Part shown: positions 16,634-24,401 of the stretch, in pieces
How positions within the stretch are numbered: position 1 is the stretch's first letter
Layout of the letters: every line of letters starts with the position of its first letter
Assembly: GCA_938034165.1 (NCBI GenBank)
Contig: CALHKP010000069.1
Location: forward strand, 1-33,350
Direction: 5' to 3'
DNA from: an uncultured Clostridia bacterium
GTDB lineage: Bacteria; Bacillota; Clostridia; Peptostreptococcales; Anaerovoracaceae
Length of the DNA: 33,350 nt
Position numbers and translations under genes: made by a program
Notes under the pieces: generated by a model
The model's input: the letters and a program-made list of their open reading frames with translations, nothing else
What the model was told of the DNA's origin: nothing
Database searches by the model: none

Positions 16634-18991
16634 TTATAATGACTGCTGTAATGTTCTTGCGATAATGTTGTCCTGAATATCTTTTTCAAGTTCAACAAAG
16701 TATGCTGAGTATCCTGCAACACGAACAAGGATGTTTCTGTATTTCTGAGGATCCTTCTGTGCCGCAATAAGTGTATCATTATCTACAACGTTCAGCTGTA
16801 TGTGCTGACCGTGCTGAGTATCAAAGTATGTCTTAACAACTGTTTCGATTATATCGAGTCCTTTTTCGCCCTTTACAATTGCAGGGTCAAATCTCTGATT
16901 TACAAGCACCCCGCTCTGAGCAAGAAGCGGATCTATTCTTCCCAGTGATTTAACTACAGCTGTAGGTCCGTTAACGTCCATTCCAATCATAGGAGATGCG
17001 TTGTCAGCCAATGCAGTATATGCTTTTCTTCCGTCAGGAAGTGCTCCGATAAGCTGTCCCAGTACAACGTTGTATGACTGTGTAGAAATTACCATTGTGT
17101 ACTTGCCGTCTCTTCCGTCTGTATGCTTACAAATCTGGTCATTGCAAAGCTTTGATAGCCAGTGTGCATATTCGTCTACTGATTCTATGTCATTTCCGTA
17201 TTTAGGAGCTTTGTTAATCAGAAGCTGACGCATATTTTCTTTGCCCTCAAAGTCAGTTGCCAGAAGATCCATAAGTTCTGTCATTGTCAGATACTTCTTC
17301 TCAAAGACACATTCCTCAATCGCTGCCAGTGAGTCGGCTATATTTGCAACACCTGTAATAGCAACTGCTGAATAGCGGTGATCCGCACCTCTTCTCTGAA
17401 GAACCTCACCCTTTTCTATACAGCTGTGAGTAAAGCATGAGCCTGTAATAGTTGGTGCAACCCATGCATGGCAAGATACGATTCTGTCAAAGAGTGTTAC
17501 GAATTTGTCCATGAAGAAATCCTGCTGAATTGCATATGCATCCATAATCTGGTCTAGAGATGTGAAGGTTCTTACATCCCCTGTTACAGGACCGACCTGT
17601 TTGCCAGTAAGTGGATCAACACCATTGTTAAGAGTGATTTCGAACACTTTACTTGGGTTAAAATATCCGGCATTTGACTGGAAGTCAGTGATTCCCGGTA
17701 CGCTTGGTTCAATACATCCGCAAATTCCCCAGCCTCTTGCCTGTTCAAGAGTATGTCCCAGCGAAAGCAGATGCGAAATGTTTGTACTATCATTGAAGAA
17801 TGCAGGGTGGCTTCCGCCCTTTCTTGCAACTGCAAGTGCCAATCTGAATGTTTCTTCGTCAACGCCGTCATGATAACGGAATGATACGCAAGGTTCCTTT
17901 GTCTGAAGATCTTCCATGCAGTGAAGAATCATTCTTGTAAGATCATTGCATCCGTCACTTCCATCAGGTAAAACGCCTCCTATCATCATGTGAATCCACA
18001 GAGGACAACCCGGATATGCGATGGATTCTCTGGTAGTTCTTACTTCCCACATTTCTGCAATTTTCAGCTTGAACTCGTGAATCAAATCTGCAAGGAATTC
18101 TTCTTTTACGCCGTCTGCGAGATCCTGCTTGAAGAATGGATACATGTACTGGTCAAATCTTCCAATGCAGTTATCGTTACTGTTGTTTTCCATCATGATT
18201 GCAAGGTGTGTAAACCATACGAACTGAGTAGCCTGATAGAAATTCTGCGGTGCATACTCAGGAACAACTCTGCAATTTTCTGCCATAACAATAAGCTGCT
18301 TCTTTCTGGTTTCATCGCTGCACTTTTCTGCCATTTCCTCTGCAAGGTCTGCATATCTGTGCGCAAAACGAATAATAGCTTCCATTACAATAATCATCGC
18401 TTCCCATGTATAGCGTTTTTCCATCTTCTCAATTGTCATATCTCCGAGTGATTCGATATTTGCTTTGCACTGATCGATATACCAGCGGTAACCTTTGTTA
18501 ACCATTTCATCATAGCAAGGCGCATGGTTCATAGTTGACTTATTTGAAACACCCTTCGTGAAGATTCCGATGTCAACCATTGTATCAATATCTTCCTCAG
18601 ACAAAGCTGCAGTCAGGTCACCAAAGGCTCTGCCCTCCCATTTCTTTACGATTTTACGGAGTTCGTCTTTTTCCCCCGGCATAAACTGCAGGTTATCTGA
18701 TTTTCTTGTATCCAATTCTTCCAGGTCATCTCTGAGCCACGCAGTCATATCAGGATATAGCGGTGCTGCATGAAGACGTGAAGCAAGGTGTCCTGCCAGA
18801 ATTGAATCATCATCAATGAAAATCTTCTTGTTGTCCAAAACATATGCGAAGGCATTTGCTCTTCTCAGCCAGAACGGTTCCATTGAAGGCTGTTCATAAA
18901 ATTCTGTTACAAGTCTTGCCCTATCAAGACATATAGTTACAGGTGTGTCTCTAACCTTTTCGCTTAATCTAATAATTCTTTCAGAAATCAT
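16634..18991 (-). CDS. hplG: Glycyl radical enzyme, probable 4-hydroxyproline C-N lyase (HplG-type)
   Basis: A 785-residue glycyl radical enzyme. The radical loop is RVAGYSAYF near the C-terminus (Gly760). The active-site thiyl cysteine and general base are in GCIEP (Cys426, Glu428). Residues lining the hydroxyproline pocket of HypD have apparent counterparts: Phe144 (GIFT), His156 (MNHAP), Asp273 and Tyr443 (AGYFN). It differs from HypD, whose Cys loop reads SGCVETG. The operon supplies OrtAB, which consume 2-amino-4-oxopentanoate. That compound is the ring-opening product reported for the HplG type acting on trans-4-hydroxy-D-proline, so I infer that reaction. The ATG overlaps the activase stop (ATGA), implying translational coupling. 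Alternatives are a HypD-like dehydratase or a diol dehydratase; the OrtAB context argues against both. Confidence 0.78.
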   Translation of the reverse strand: MISERIIRLSEKVRDTPVTICLDRARLVTEFYEQPSMEPFWLRRANAFAYVLDNKKIFIDDDSILAGHLASRLHAAPLYPDMTAWLRDDLEELDTRKSDNLQFMPGEKDELRKIVKKWEGRAFGDLTAALSEEDIDTMVDIGIFTKGVSNKSTMNHAPCYDEMVNKGYRWYIDQCKANIESLGDMTIEKMEKRYTWEAMIIVMEAIIRFAHRYADLAEEMAEKCSDETRKKQLIVMAENCRVVPEYAPQNFYQATQFVWFTHLAIMMENNSNDNCIGRFDQYMYPFFKQDLADGVKEEFLADLIHEFKLKIAEMWEVRTTRESIAYPGCPLWIHMMIGGVLPDGSDGCNDLTRMILHCMEDLQTKEPCVSFRYHDGVDEETFRLALAVARKGGSHPAFFNDSTNISHLLSLGHTLEQARGWGICGCIEPSVPGITDFQSNAGYFNPSKVFEITLNNGVDPLTGKQVGPVTGDVRTFTSLDQIMDAYAIQQDFFMDKFVTLFDRIVSCHAWVAPTITGSCFTHSCIEKGEVLQRRGADHRYSAVAITGVANIADSLAAIEECVFEKKYLTMTELMDLLATDFEGKENMRQLLINKAPKYGNDIESVDEYAHWLSKLCNDQICKHTDGRDGKYTMVISTQSYNVVLGQLIGALPDGRKAYTALADNASPMIGMDVNGPTAVVKSLGRIDPLLAQSGVLVNQRFDPAIVKGEKGLDIIETVVKTYFDTQHGQHIQLNVVDNDTLIAAQKDPQKYRNILVRVAGYSAYFVELEKDIQDNIIARTLQQSL

Positions 18992-19908
18992 CTTACTACC
19001 TCCCTAGTATTATTTTTTGTCCAGAAACATTCTTTTCCGTATTTTACAAGTACCTCATTTGCTTCTCTTACAAGAGACCTTACCGTTTCATCTTCCGGCG
19101 GTTCCATTCCCTTCAGCTTATAGTCTCTGCCTAATGCTTTGTATTTTGATTCTCCGAAATTGTGGTAAGGAAGCAGTTCGTACTCCTTCACTGTAGGCAG
19201 ACTGCCAACAAATTCGGCTATTTTTCTTATATTATCCTTTGAATCTGTTATCCCCGGTATAATCGGAGTCCTTATTGTAATCGGTATTCCCGCTTCCGAA
19301 ATCTTCCTTATATTATCTAGAATAAGTTCGTTTCCCTGACCGGTATATTCTTTGTGCTTATCAGTATCAAAGATTTTGACATCCATAAACATAAAGTCTA
19401 TGTACTGAAGTGCCTCTGCAAAACTGTCATAATCCGCAAACCCGCAACTTTCCACCGCCACGCTCACTCCATTTGCCTTGCATTTCTTTGCTATCTTTTC
19501 GAGATAAGCACCGTGAGTCAGCGGTTCGCCTCCCGAAAAAGTAACCCCTCCGCCATAAAGCTTATAAAAAGGTTTATCTTTTTCAATTTCCTTATATAAA
19601 TCATCTATCGTATAATCTTTTCCTGCCAGTCGTCTTGATTCTGCATAACATACATCTACGCACTTCATGCATCCGTCGCACAAATTTCTGTCGATTGTCC
19701 CGGCTTCAGAAATCGCAGACTTCGAGCATACACTCTTACAAAGGCCGCATCCGACGCATTTTGCAGGTGATTCCATTATTTCCTTTTCATAGCTTTGGGA
19801 TTCGGGATTTGCACACCACACACAGTGCAAAGGGCAACCCTTAAAAAACACCAGTGTTCTTAATCCGCTGCCATCATGTATTGAGCATTTTTGAATATTG
19901 AAAATCAA
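18988..19908 (-). CDS. Glycyl radical enzyme activating enzyme (radical SAM)
   Basis: A 306-residue radical SAM activase. The SAM-cluster motif C-x3-C-x2-C is at Cys25, Cys29 and Cys32 (GCPLHCVWC), preceded by the activase hallmark HDGSGLRT. An inserted two-cluster ferredoxin domain follows, with CVGCGLCKSVC (51-61) and CDGCMKCVDVC (77-87), as in dehydratase-type activases. GGVTFSGGEP marks the SAM-binding region. It abstracts hydrogen from the glycine of its partner, here the enzyme encoded by the next gene, with which it overlaps by 4 bases. The start is TTG at 19908 with AAGGAGG 7 bases upstream. Transcription probably begins at the sigma-54 promoter 40 bases upstream. Confidence 0.92.
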   Translation of the reverse strand: MIFNIQKCSIHDGSGLRTLVFFKGCPLHCVWCANPESQSYEKEIMESPAKCVGCGLCKSVCSKSAISEAGTIDRNLCDGCMKCVDVCYAESRRLAGKDYTIDDLYKEIEKDKPFYKLYGGGVTFSGGEPLTHGAYLEKIAKKCKANGVSVAVESCGFADYDSFAEALQYIDFMFMDVKIFDTDKHKEYTGQGNELILDNIRKISEAGIPITIRTPIIPGITDSKDNIRKIAEFVGSLPTVKEYELLPYHNFGESKYKALGRDYKLKGMEPPEDETVRSLVREANEVLVKYGKECFWTKNNTREVVR

Positions 19909-19947
19909 CTTCGTTCCTCCTTCCGCTCATCTATCACATATATAATT

Positions 19948-19963
19948 AGCAAGTTCCGTGCCA
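19948..19963 (-). promoter_or_regulatory. Sigma-54 promoter of the glycyl-radical/ort operon
   Basis: On the minus strand the sequence is TGGCACGGAACTTGCT. It matches the -24/-12 consensus TGGCAC-N5-TTGC perfectly, with GG and GC exactly 12 bases apart. Transcription should start near 19937, about 29 bases before the TTG start at 19908. Palindromes about 125-255 bases upstream (20088, 20167 and 20202) are candidate activator sites. Confidence 0.88.
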
Positions 19964-20087
19964 TCGTCAAAATTTGCCTTAAGCCCTATATTCTAGTAAA
20001 ATCAAAGAAAAACTTTTAAATTATAGGCAAAAATTTTTCGTTTTCACAGGTAAAATCAGCACCGTTGTAGCTCTCCCGGCAGTTTAT

Positions 20088-20106
20088 TGTGTCATTTATG
20101 ATACAC
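20088..20106. promoter_or_regulatory. Candidate enhancer site C for the sigma-54 activator
   Basis: TGTGTCATTTATGATACAC is a near-perfect palindrome of the form TGTGTCA-N4-TGATACA. It lies between two divergent sigma-54 promoters, about 125 bases from the minus-strand one and about 165 from the plus-strand one, within the usual range for enhancer-binding proteins. Confidence 0.75.
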
Positions 20107-20166
20107 TTTTCGGCAAATCTGACCTCTAAAAACAGAAATCCGGCATTTTTCTCACAAAAAATCTTT

Positions 20167-20188
20167 ATTGTCATTTTTTTGACACAAT
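20167..20188. promoter_or_regulatory. Additional TGTCA/TGACA palindrome in the divergent control region
   Basis: ATTGTCA and TGACACAAT flank a run of six T. The half-sites resemble those at 20088 and 20202, but the spacer is 6 instead of 4 bases. It could be a weaker activator site or a site for a different regulator. Confidence 0.4.
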
Positions 20189-20201
20189 ATTTTCTCTTTG
20201 T

Positions 20202-20220
20202 TGTGTTATTTTTGATACAC
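20202..20220. promoter_or_regulatory. Candidate enhancer site D for the sigma-54 activator
   Basis: TGTGTTATTTTTGATACAC matches site C at 15 of 19 positions and shares the TGATACAC right half exactly. Its centre is about 60 bases upstream of the -24 box at 20270. Sites C and D are 114 bases apart. Confidence 0.72.
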
Positions 20221-20269
20221 TTAGGTGAGAATCTTCTCATTTTAGCCATAAAAACCACTGATTTTCCTT

Positions 20270-20285
20270 TGGCACATTTTTTGCT
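20270..20285 (+). promoter_or_regulatory. Sigma-54 promoter of the epimerase-permease operon
   Basis: TGGCACATTTTTTGCT matches the TGGCAC-N5-TTGC consensus exactly, with GG and GC 12 bases apart. Transcription should start near 20296, about 32 bases before the GTG at 20328. It is back-to-back with the minus-strand sigma-54 promoter at 19948-19963. Confidence 0.88.
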
Positions 20286-20327
20286 TCATATTGTATTAAC
20301 AAACAACTACAGAAAGGATGATAAAAA

Positions 20328-21338
20328 GTGAAAGCAAGAAAATTGTTCAGAACAATAGAAACTCATACACTGGGACAGCCTACAAGAAACGTAGTAAGCG
20401 GCTTTAGACACATACCTGGTGATACTATGCAGGACAAATTTGAATATATGAAAAAAAACGAAGACTGGTTCCGAAAGGTTCTCATGTATGAACCAAGAGG
20501 AAGCGAAATCATGTCTGGAACAATAATCACAGAACCATGCACTCCGGGAACGGATGTAGGAGTTCTCTACTTCGAATCGAGCTGCTGGATGCCTATGTGC
20601 GGCCATGACACTATGGGTGTCACAGTTGCTCTTATCGAAGCGGGATTAGTGGATGTTACAGAACCTGTTACAGGAATCAAGCTTGACACACCTGCCGGTG
20701 TTGTTTCAGTAGAAGCAAAAGTTACAGACGGAGTTGTGGAAGAGGTTTCCTTTGTGAATGCTCCGGCAATGGTTCTTAACAAAGACGTTACAGTAGACAC
20801 AGCAGAATTCGGCACTCTTACGCTAGATATCAGCTGGGGCGGAAATGTATATGCAATCCTCCCTGCAGAAAAAGTAGGCCTTGATATCGTTCCTGCAAAC
20901 TGCAGCGAGTTTACACGAGTTGCCCGTTCCATAGCAAAGGATATCAATGAGCAGGTAAAAGTTCAGCACCCTGAACTTCCTTTTGTAAATACAGTTACAC
21001 ATGTAGAATTTTCAGGGCCACCAAAGAGCGATGATGCAGACATTCAAAATGTTGTAGTGGCACTTCCAAAAGTTATCGACAGATCCCCTTGTGGCACAGG
21101 AACCTCTGCAAAAGCTGCGCTGCTTTGCGCCGAAGGCAAACTGAAAGTCGGCGAAAGCTTTGTTCACGAAAGCGTTATTGGCTCAAAATTCAAATGTGAA
21201 ATCATAGAAGAAACCACTGTGGGAGGAATTCCTGCAGTTATTCCAAAAATCACAGGAAACGCCTGTGTAATAGGATTTGCAACATGGATTCTCGATCCAA
21301 AAGATCCATTCCCTGAAGGTTTCCTTCTTGACATCTAA
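20328..21338 (+). CDS. Proline racemase-family epimerase, probable 4-hydroxyproline 2-epimerase
   Basis: A 336-residue member of the proline racemase/hydroxyproline epimerase family. Both catalytic cysteines are present: Cys91 in MCGHDTMG and Cys255 in DRSPCGTGT. It is therefore a two-base racemase or epimerase, not the trans-3-hydroxyproline dehydratase branch, which lacks the first cysteine. It is divergent from the glycyl-radical/ort operon under a twin sigma-54 promoter. This suggests that it inverts C2 of 4-hydroxyproline to supply the D-isomer for ring opening. Proline racemase proper is the main alternative, since the two are hard to separate by eye. The start is GTG at 20328 with AAAGGATG upstream. 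The MFS permease follows after 17 bases. Confidence 0.85.
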   Translation: MKARKLFRTIETHTLGQPTRNVVSGFRHIPGDTMQDKFEYMKKNEDWFRKVLMYEPRGSEIMSGTIITEPCTPGTDVGVLYFESSCWMPMCGHDTMGVTVALIEAGLVDVTEPVTGIKLDTPAGVVSVEAKVTDGVVEEVSFVNAPAMVLNKDVTVDTAEFGTLTLDISWGGNVYAILPAEKVGLDIVPANCSEFTRVARSIAKDINEQVKVQHPELPFVNTVTHVEFSGPPKSDDADIQNVVVALPKVIDRSPCGTGTSAKAALLCAEGKLKVGESFVHESVIGSKFKCEIIEETTVGGIPAVIPKITGNACVIGFATWILDPKDPFPEGFLLDI

Positions 21339-21355
21339 CGCCACAGGTATGTAAT

Positions 21356-22531
21356 ATGAATACTTTAAATTTAAAATACAAGTGTCTTCACGGATTTTAT
21401 TGGATGCTTTACTGCCTGCCTACAGGATTCATTACACTGTTTATGCTTTCCTACGGCGTGTCAGCATCCAGCATAGGTATAATAACGGCCATAAGCAGCA
21501 TTCTTGCTGCCGTAGGACAACTTGCAGTCGGTAATATTGTTGACAGCTGCCGTAAAATTTCATGGAAAACACTGCTGCTGATTATATGCGCTATTCAGGC
21601 CCTGATATTACTAACATTGCTTTTCTCCAACAGTAATAAATTAATCAGCACTGCATTGTTTCCGGGATTTATGGTACTTATGTATTTGCAGATGCCACTC
21701 GTAAATGCCTCCATTTTTTACTACACCTCGAGAGGACTTTCTCTTGACTTTGGCAGCGCCCGGGGTACGGGTTCACTTACATATGCATTCATATCATTTG
21801 TTTGCGGTCAGCTCGTTGCTTTTACCGGTGAGATTGCAATAATCTATCTCAGCATACTCACTTTGCTGGGACTGACGCTAGTCACTGCATTCATGCCCAC
21901 CATCAAGGATGAGCCGGATCAGAAAACTGAAAAGACACAGAAACAGCCGGCAAAACGAAAAGTAGGGATCATTTCCTTTGTTAGAAAATATCCAAAATTC
22001 ACCCTTGTGCTTGTGGGCAGTATATTTTTAATGTCATTTCATAACATTACACACACATATATGATTCAGATGATTGAGAATATCGGAGGAAACAGTGCCA
22101 GCATGGGAACCGCTTTTTCAATCGAAGCGATTTCCGAACTCCCCATAATGTTTGGCTTTTACAAGCTGATCCAAAAAATTCCAATTAATAAACTCATGAT
22201 AATCGCCGGTATTGCCTTTGTTTTCAAATCACTGGCATATCTGTGTGCTGTTAATGTTTTGACTTTGTACATTGCGCAAGTGTTGCAAATGCTAAGCTAC
22301 GCGATTTTCGCCTCAGCTTCTGTCTATTTTGCCAATGAAAAAATGGAAGAAGAAGACAAAGTCACAGGTCAGAGTTATATGACCGCAACAATGTCTATCG
22401 GCGCTGTTATAGGTAACTTTGTGGGAGGTCTGGTACTCGATGCCTTTGGTATCAGGGCATTGCTTGTCATTTGTGTGATGATTACAATTATCGGAGCATC
22501 CGTCACATTTGTCGGAGCTCGCAACAACTAA
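21356..22531 (+). CDS. MFS transporter (MFS_1-like), possible hydroxyproline permease
   Basis: A 391-residue membrane protein with about 12 hydrophobic segments in two six-helix halves. They are joined by a charged loop around residues 185-205 (DEPDQKTEKTQKQ...KRK). Sequence style resembles the MFS_1-like/LacY-type group. It starts 17 bases after the epimerase stop, with only a weak ribosome site, and should be cotranscribed from the sigma-54 promoter at 20270. It is the only permease in the hydroxyproline cluster, so uptake of hydroxyproline or a related imino acid is a reasonable inference. Export of a fermentation product is possible. Confidence 0.82.
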   Translation: MNTLNLKYKCLHGFYWMLYCLPTGFITLFMLSYGVSASSIGIITAISSILAAVGQLAVGNIVDSCRKISWKTLLLIICAIQALILLTLLFSNSNKLISTALFPGFMVLMYLQMPLVNASIFYYTSRGLSLDFGSARGTGSLTYAFISFVCGQLVAFTGEIAIIYLSILTLLGLTLVTAFMPTIKDEPDQKTEKTQKQPAKRKVGIISFVRKYPKFTLVLVGSIFLMSFHNITHTYMIQMIENIGGNSASMGTAFSIEAISELPIMFGFYKLIQKIPINKLMIIAGIAFVFKSLAYLCAVNVLTLYIAQVLQMLSYAIFASASVYFANEKMEEEDKVTGQSYMTATMSIGAVIGNFVGGLVLDAFGIRALLVICVMITIIGASVTFVGARNN

Positions 22532-22551
22532 TCAATTATTTGTATTTCCTT

Positions 22552-22588
22552 ATTGACGCTGCTATGGTTCTTCCCTAGCGGCGTTAAT
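22552..22588 (+). other. Strong hairpin between the permease and TPR genes
   Basis: The arms 22552-22564 and 22576-22588 form a 13-bp stem (two G-U pairs in RNA) with an 11-base loop. The 3' flank is AT-rich (TTATATAAACG) but has no true T-run, so it is not a canonical terminator. It could attenuate or process the transcript so that the downstream TPR-DUF4037-DUF4125 genes are expressed separately. Confidence 0.55.
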
Positions 22589-22621
22589 TATATAAACGAA
22601 TACATCCCGGGAGGTGTAAAA

Positions 22622-23464
22622 TTGGACATTAACAAAATACTTGGCATTATAGACGCTTTTTTCGCCGAGGAAAGAATAGAAGATGCAAAAGAATATATCA
22701 TCAAAACCCTAACAGTTGCGGAGGAATCAAAACGATATGATATCTATATTCCTCTTTGCAATGAACTTGCAGGGATTTATCGAGTCGGCGGCGAAAAAGA
22801 AAGCTGCTGCAAGATTTTAGCCGGAGCTTTACAAATTTTAGAAAAAAATAATCTGACAAAAGAGTTGTCTTACGCAACAACCTTGTTGAACCTGGCTACA
22901 GCTTATTCTGCTTTTGGGGATACGCAAGAAGCTCTTAATACATACTCTGTTGTCGAAGAATATTATAATACCAATCTAGACCCATCTGATTACCGTTTCG
23001 CAAGCTTATATAACAACATGTGCTTCGCACTCCTCAAGACAGGTGAAGAAGAAAAAGGACTGTCCTATTTAGAGAAATCTCTTGCAACCCTGCAGGCTCT
23101 AAAAGGAACTGAAGTAGAGCAGGCAACTTGCCACACCAACATAGGTCAAATTGAAACCTCAATGAATAGACTCGATAAGGCGTTCTACCACCTGACCTGT
23201 GCGGATAAAATTTTTAATGAAAATCAAATATTCGACGTACATTATGACGCACTCCTAAGCGCCTTCGGTAATCTAAAATACAAACAGATGCAGTACAGTG
23301 AAGCTGCCGCATACTACGAAAAAGCCGCCGAAAACATCAAAGCAAAATTCGGCAAAAATTATAACTATCGTTTGCTCTGTCGGAACTGCATAAAAGCTCT
23401 GGCAAAAATCGGAGATACTGAAAAGGTTACGTTTTTTGAAAAGGAGATTAGTCAAAATGATTAA
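22622..23464 (+). CDS. Tetratricopeptide-repeat protein of unknown function
   Basis: A protein of about 280 residues starting at a TTG (22622), with GGGAGG 7 bases upstream; earlier in-frame starts lie in the hairpin at 22552 and lack a ribosome site. It is almost entirely helical, with TPR-like units such as ATLLNLATAYSAFGDTQEAL, ASLYNNMCFALLKTGEEEKG and AFGNLKYKQMQYSEAAAYYEKA. No signal peptide or membrane segment is visible. TPR proteins are scaffolds, sensors or regulators. Its stop overlaps the start of the DUF4037 gene by 8 bases, so the two are almost certainly cotranslated and may work together. Confidence 0.85.
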   Translation: MDINKILGIIDAFFAEERIEDAKEYIIKTLTVAEESKRYDIYIPLCNELAGIYRVGGEKESCCKILAGALQILEKNNLTKELSYATTLLNLATAYSAFGDTQEALNTYSVVEEYYNTNLDPSDYRFASLYNNMCFALLKTGEEEKGLSYLEKSLATLQALKGTEVEQATCHTNIGQIETSMNRLDKAFYHLTCADKIFNENQIFDVHYDALLSAFGNLKYKQMQYSEAAAYYEKAAENIKAKFGKNYNYRLLCRNCIKALAKIGDTEKVTFFEKEISQND

Positions 23465-24392
23465 AGGTCTACACTTATCGGAAATGTTTTACATAGACCG
23501 CGGCAAAGATATGATAAAAAAAGAATTCCCTGAACTGGAACATCGCATAGCTGTAGGCCTTGTAGGGGAAGGCTCCGAATGTCTTGGCTTTGATGATGAG
23601 ATATCAAAAGACCACGATTACGGACCATCCTTTTGTTTATGGATGACCGATGATGATTACGAAAGGTACCACGAAAAAGTCACCGTTGCATTCCAACAAC
23701 TTCCCGCTCTGTACGACGGCATGAAAACCCGCCTGACTCCTGAGGAAACACTCGGAAGAACAGGTGTCATGAAAACATCCACCTTTTACAAGAACATATT
23801 GCAGATTGACGATATACCGCAATCCAATACGGACTGGCTGAAAATTGACGAAACACGGCTTGCAACAGCAGTGAACGGCAAAGTTTTTCGAGATGATCTT
23901 GGCGAATTTTCGAAAATAAGAAATCTGCTGATAAATTATTATCCTGATGATGTATTGCTCAAAAGACTTGCTGCTGCATTAGCACTTGCAGCACAATCCG
24001 GACAATATAACTACGTTCGCTGCCTCAGCCGAACTGATTCGGCAGCTGCATATCTGATGATGGCATCCTTTGTCCAAAACTGTCTGAAAGTTATTTTTCT
24101 GTTAAACAGAAAGTACCATCCCTTTGATAAATGGGCTTTCAAAAGTATGGAAACTCTTCCTGAACTCAAAAATGCACAGGCCAAACTAAAAAAACTAGTT
24201 TCTAAACCGGCTTCTGAATACGAAAAAGTCATGATGATAGAATCCATATGTGCAGACATAGCAAACATGCTCCGCGCAAAAGGTCTATCCTCATCAGATG
24301 ATGACTTTCTTATGCCCCATGCAGTTGAGGTCACCCGCAAAATCAAAGACATTGAACTTTTGAAAATGAATATATTATCAGAAAAAATATAG
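23457..24392 (+). CDS. DUF4037 protein with nucleotidyltransferase-like motif
   Basis: A 311-residue protein that I place in the DUF4037 family. The N-terminal part has a nucleotidyltransferase-type signature: Gly39-Ser40 followed by Asp52-x-Asp54 (GSECLGFDDEISKDHDYG), the metal-binding layout of polymerase-beta-like enzymes. The rest is helical and resembles the substrate-binding half of small-molecule nucleotidyltransferases. The start at 23457 has AAGGAG about 8 bases upstream and overlaps the TPR stop. The DUF4125 gene follows after 9 bases. No substrate is known to me. It could modify a small molecule, a protein or an RNA. Confidence 0.8.
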   Translation: MIKGLHLSEMFYIDRGKDMIKKEFPELEHRIAVGLVGEGSECLGFDDEISKDHDYGPSFCLWMTDDDYERYHEKVTVAFQQLPALYDGMKTRLTPEETLGRTGVMKTSTFYKNILQIDDIPQSNTDWLKIDETRLATAVNGKVFRDDLGEFSKIRNLLINYYPDDVLLKRLAAALALAAQSGQYNYVRCLSRTDSAAAYLMMASFVQNCLKVIFLLNRKYHPFDKWAFKSMETLPELKNAQAKLKKLVSKPASEYEKVMMIESICADIANMLRAKGLSSSDDDFLMPHAVEVTRKIKDIELLKMNILSEKI

Positions 24393-24401
24393 AGGTTAAT
24401 T

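Noticed and set aside
16634..18991. Glycyl radical enzyme as HypD (trans-4-hydroxy-L-proline dehydratase)
   Set aside because: Pocket residues are similar and a ProC-like gene is in the operon. However, the cysteine loop differs (GCIEP rather than GCVETG), and the OrtAB genes point to 2-amino-4-oxopentanoate as product.
22532..22621. Sigma-A promoter for the TPR cassette (TTGACG at 22553)
   Set aside because: The hexamer 17 bases downstream is TAGCGG, not a -10 box, and the sequence is better explained as part of the hairpin.
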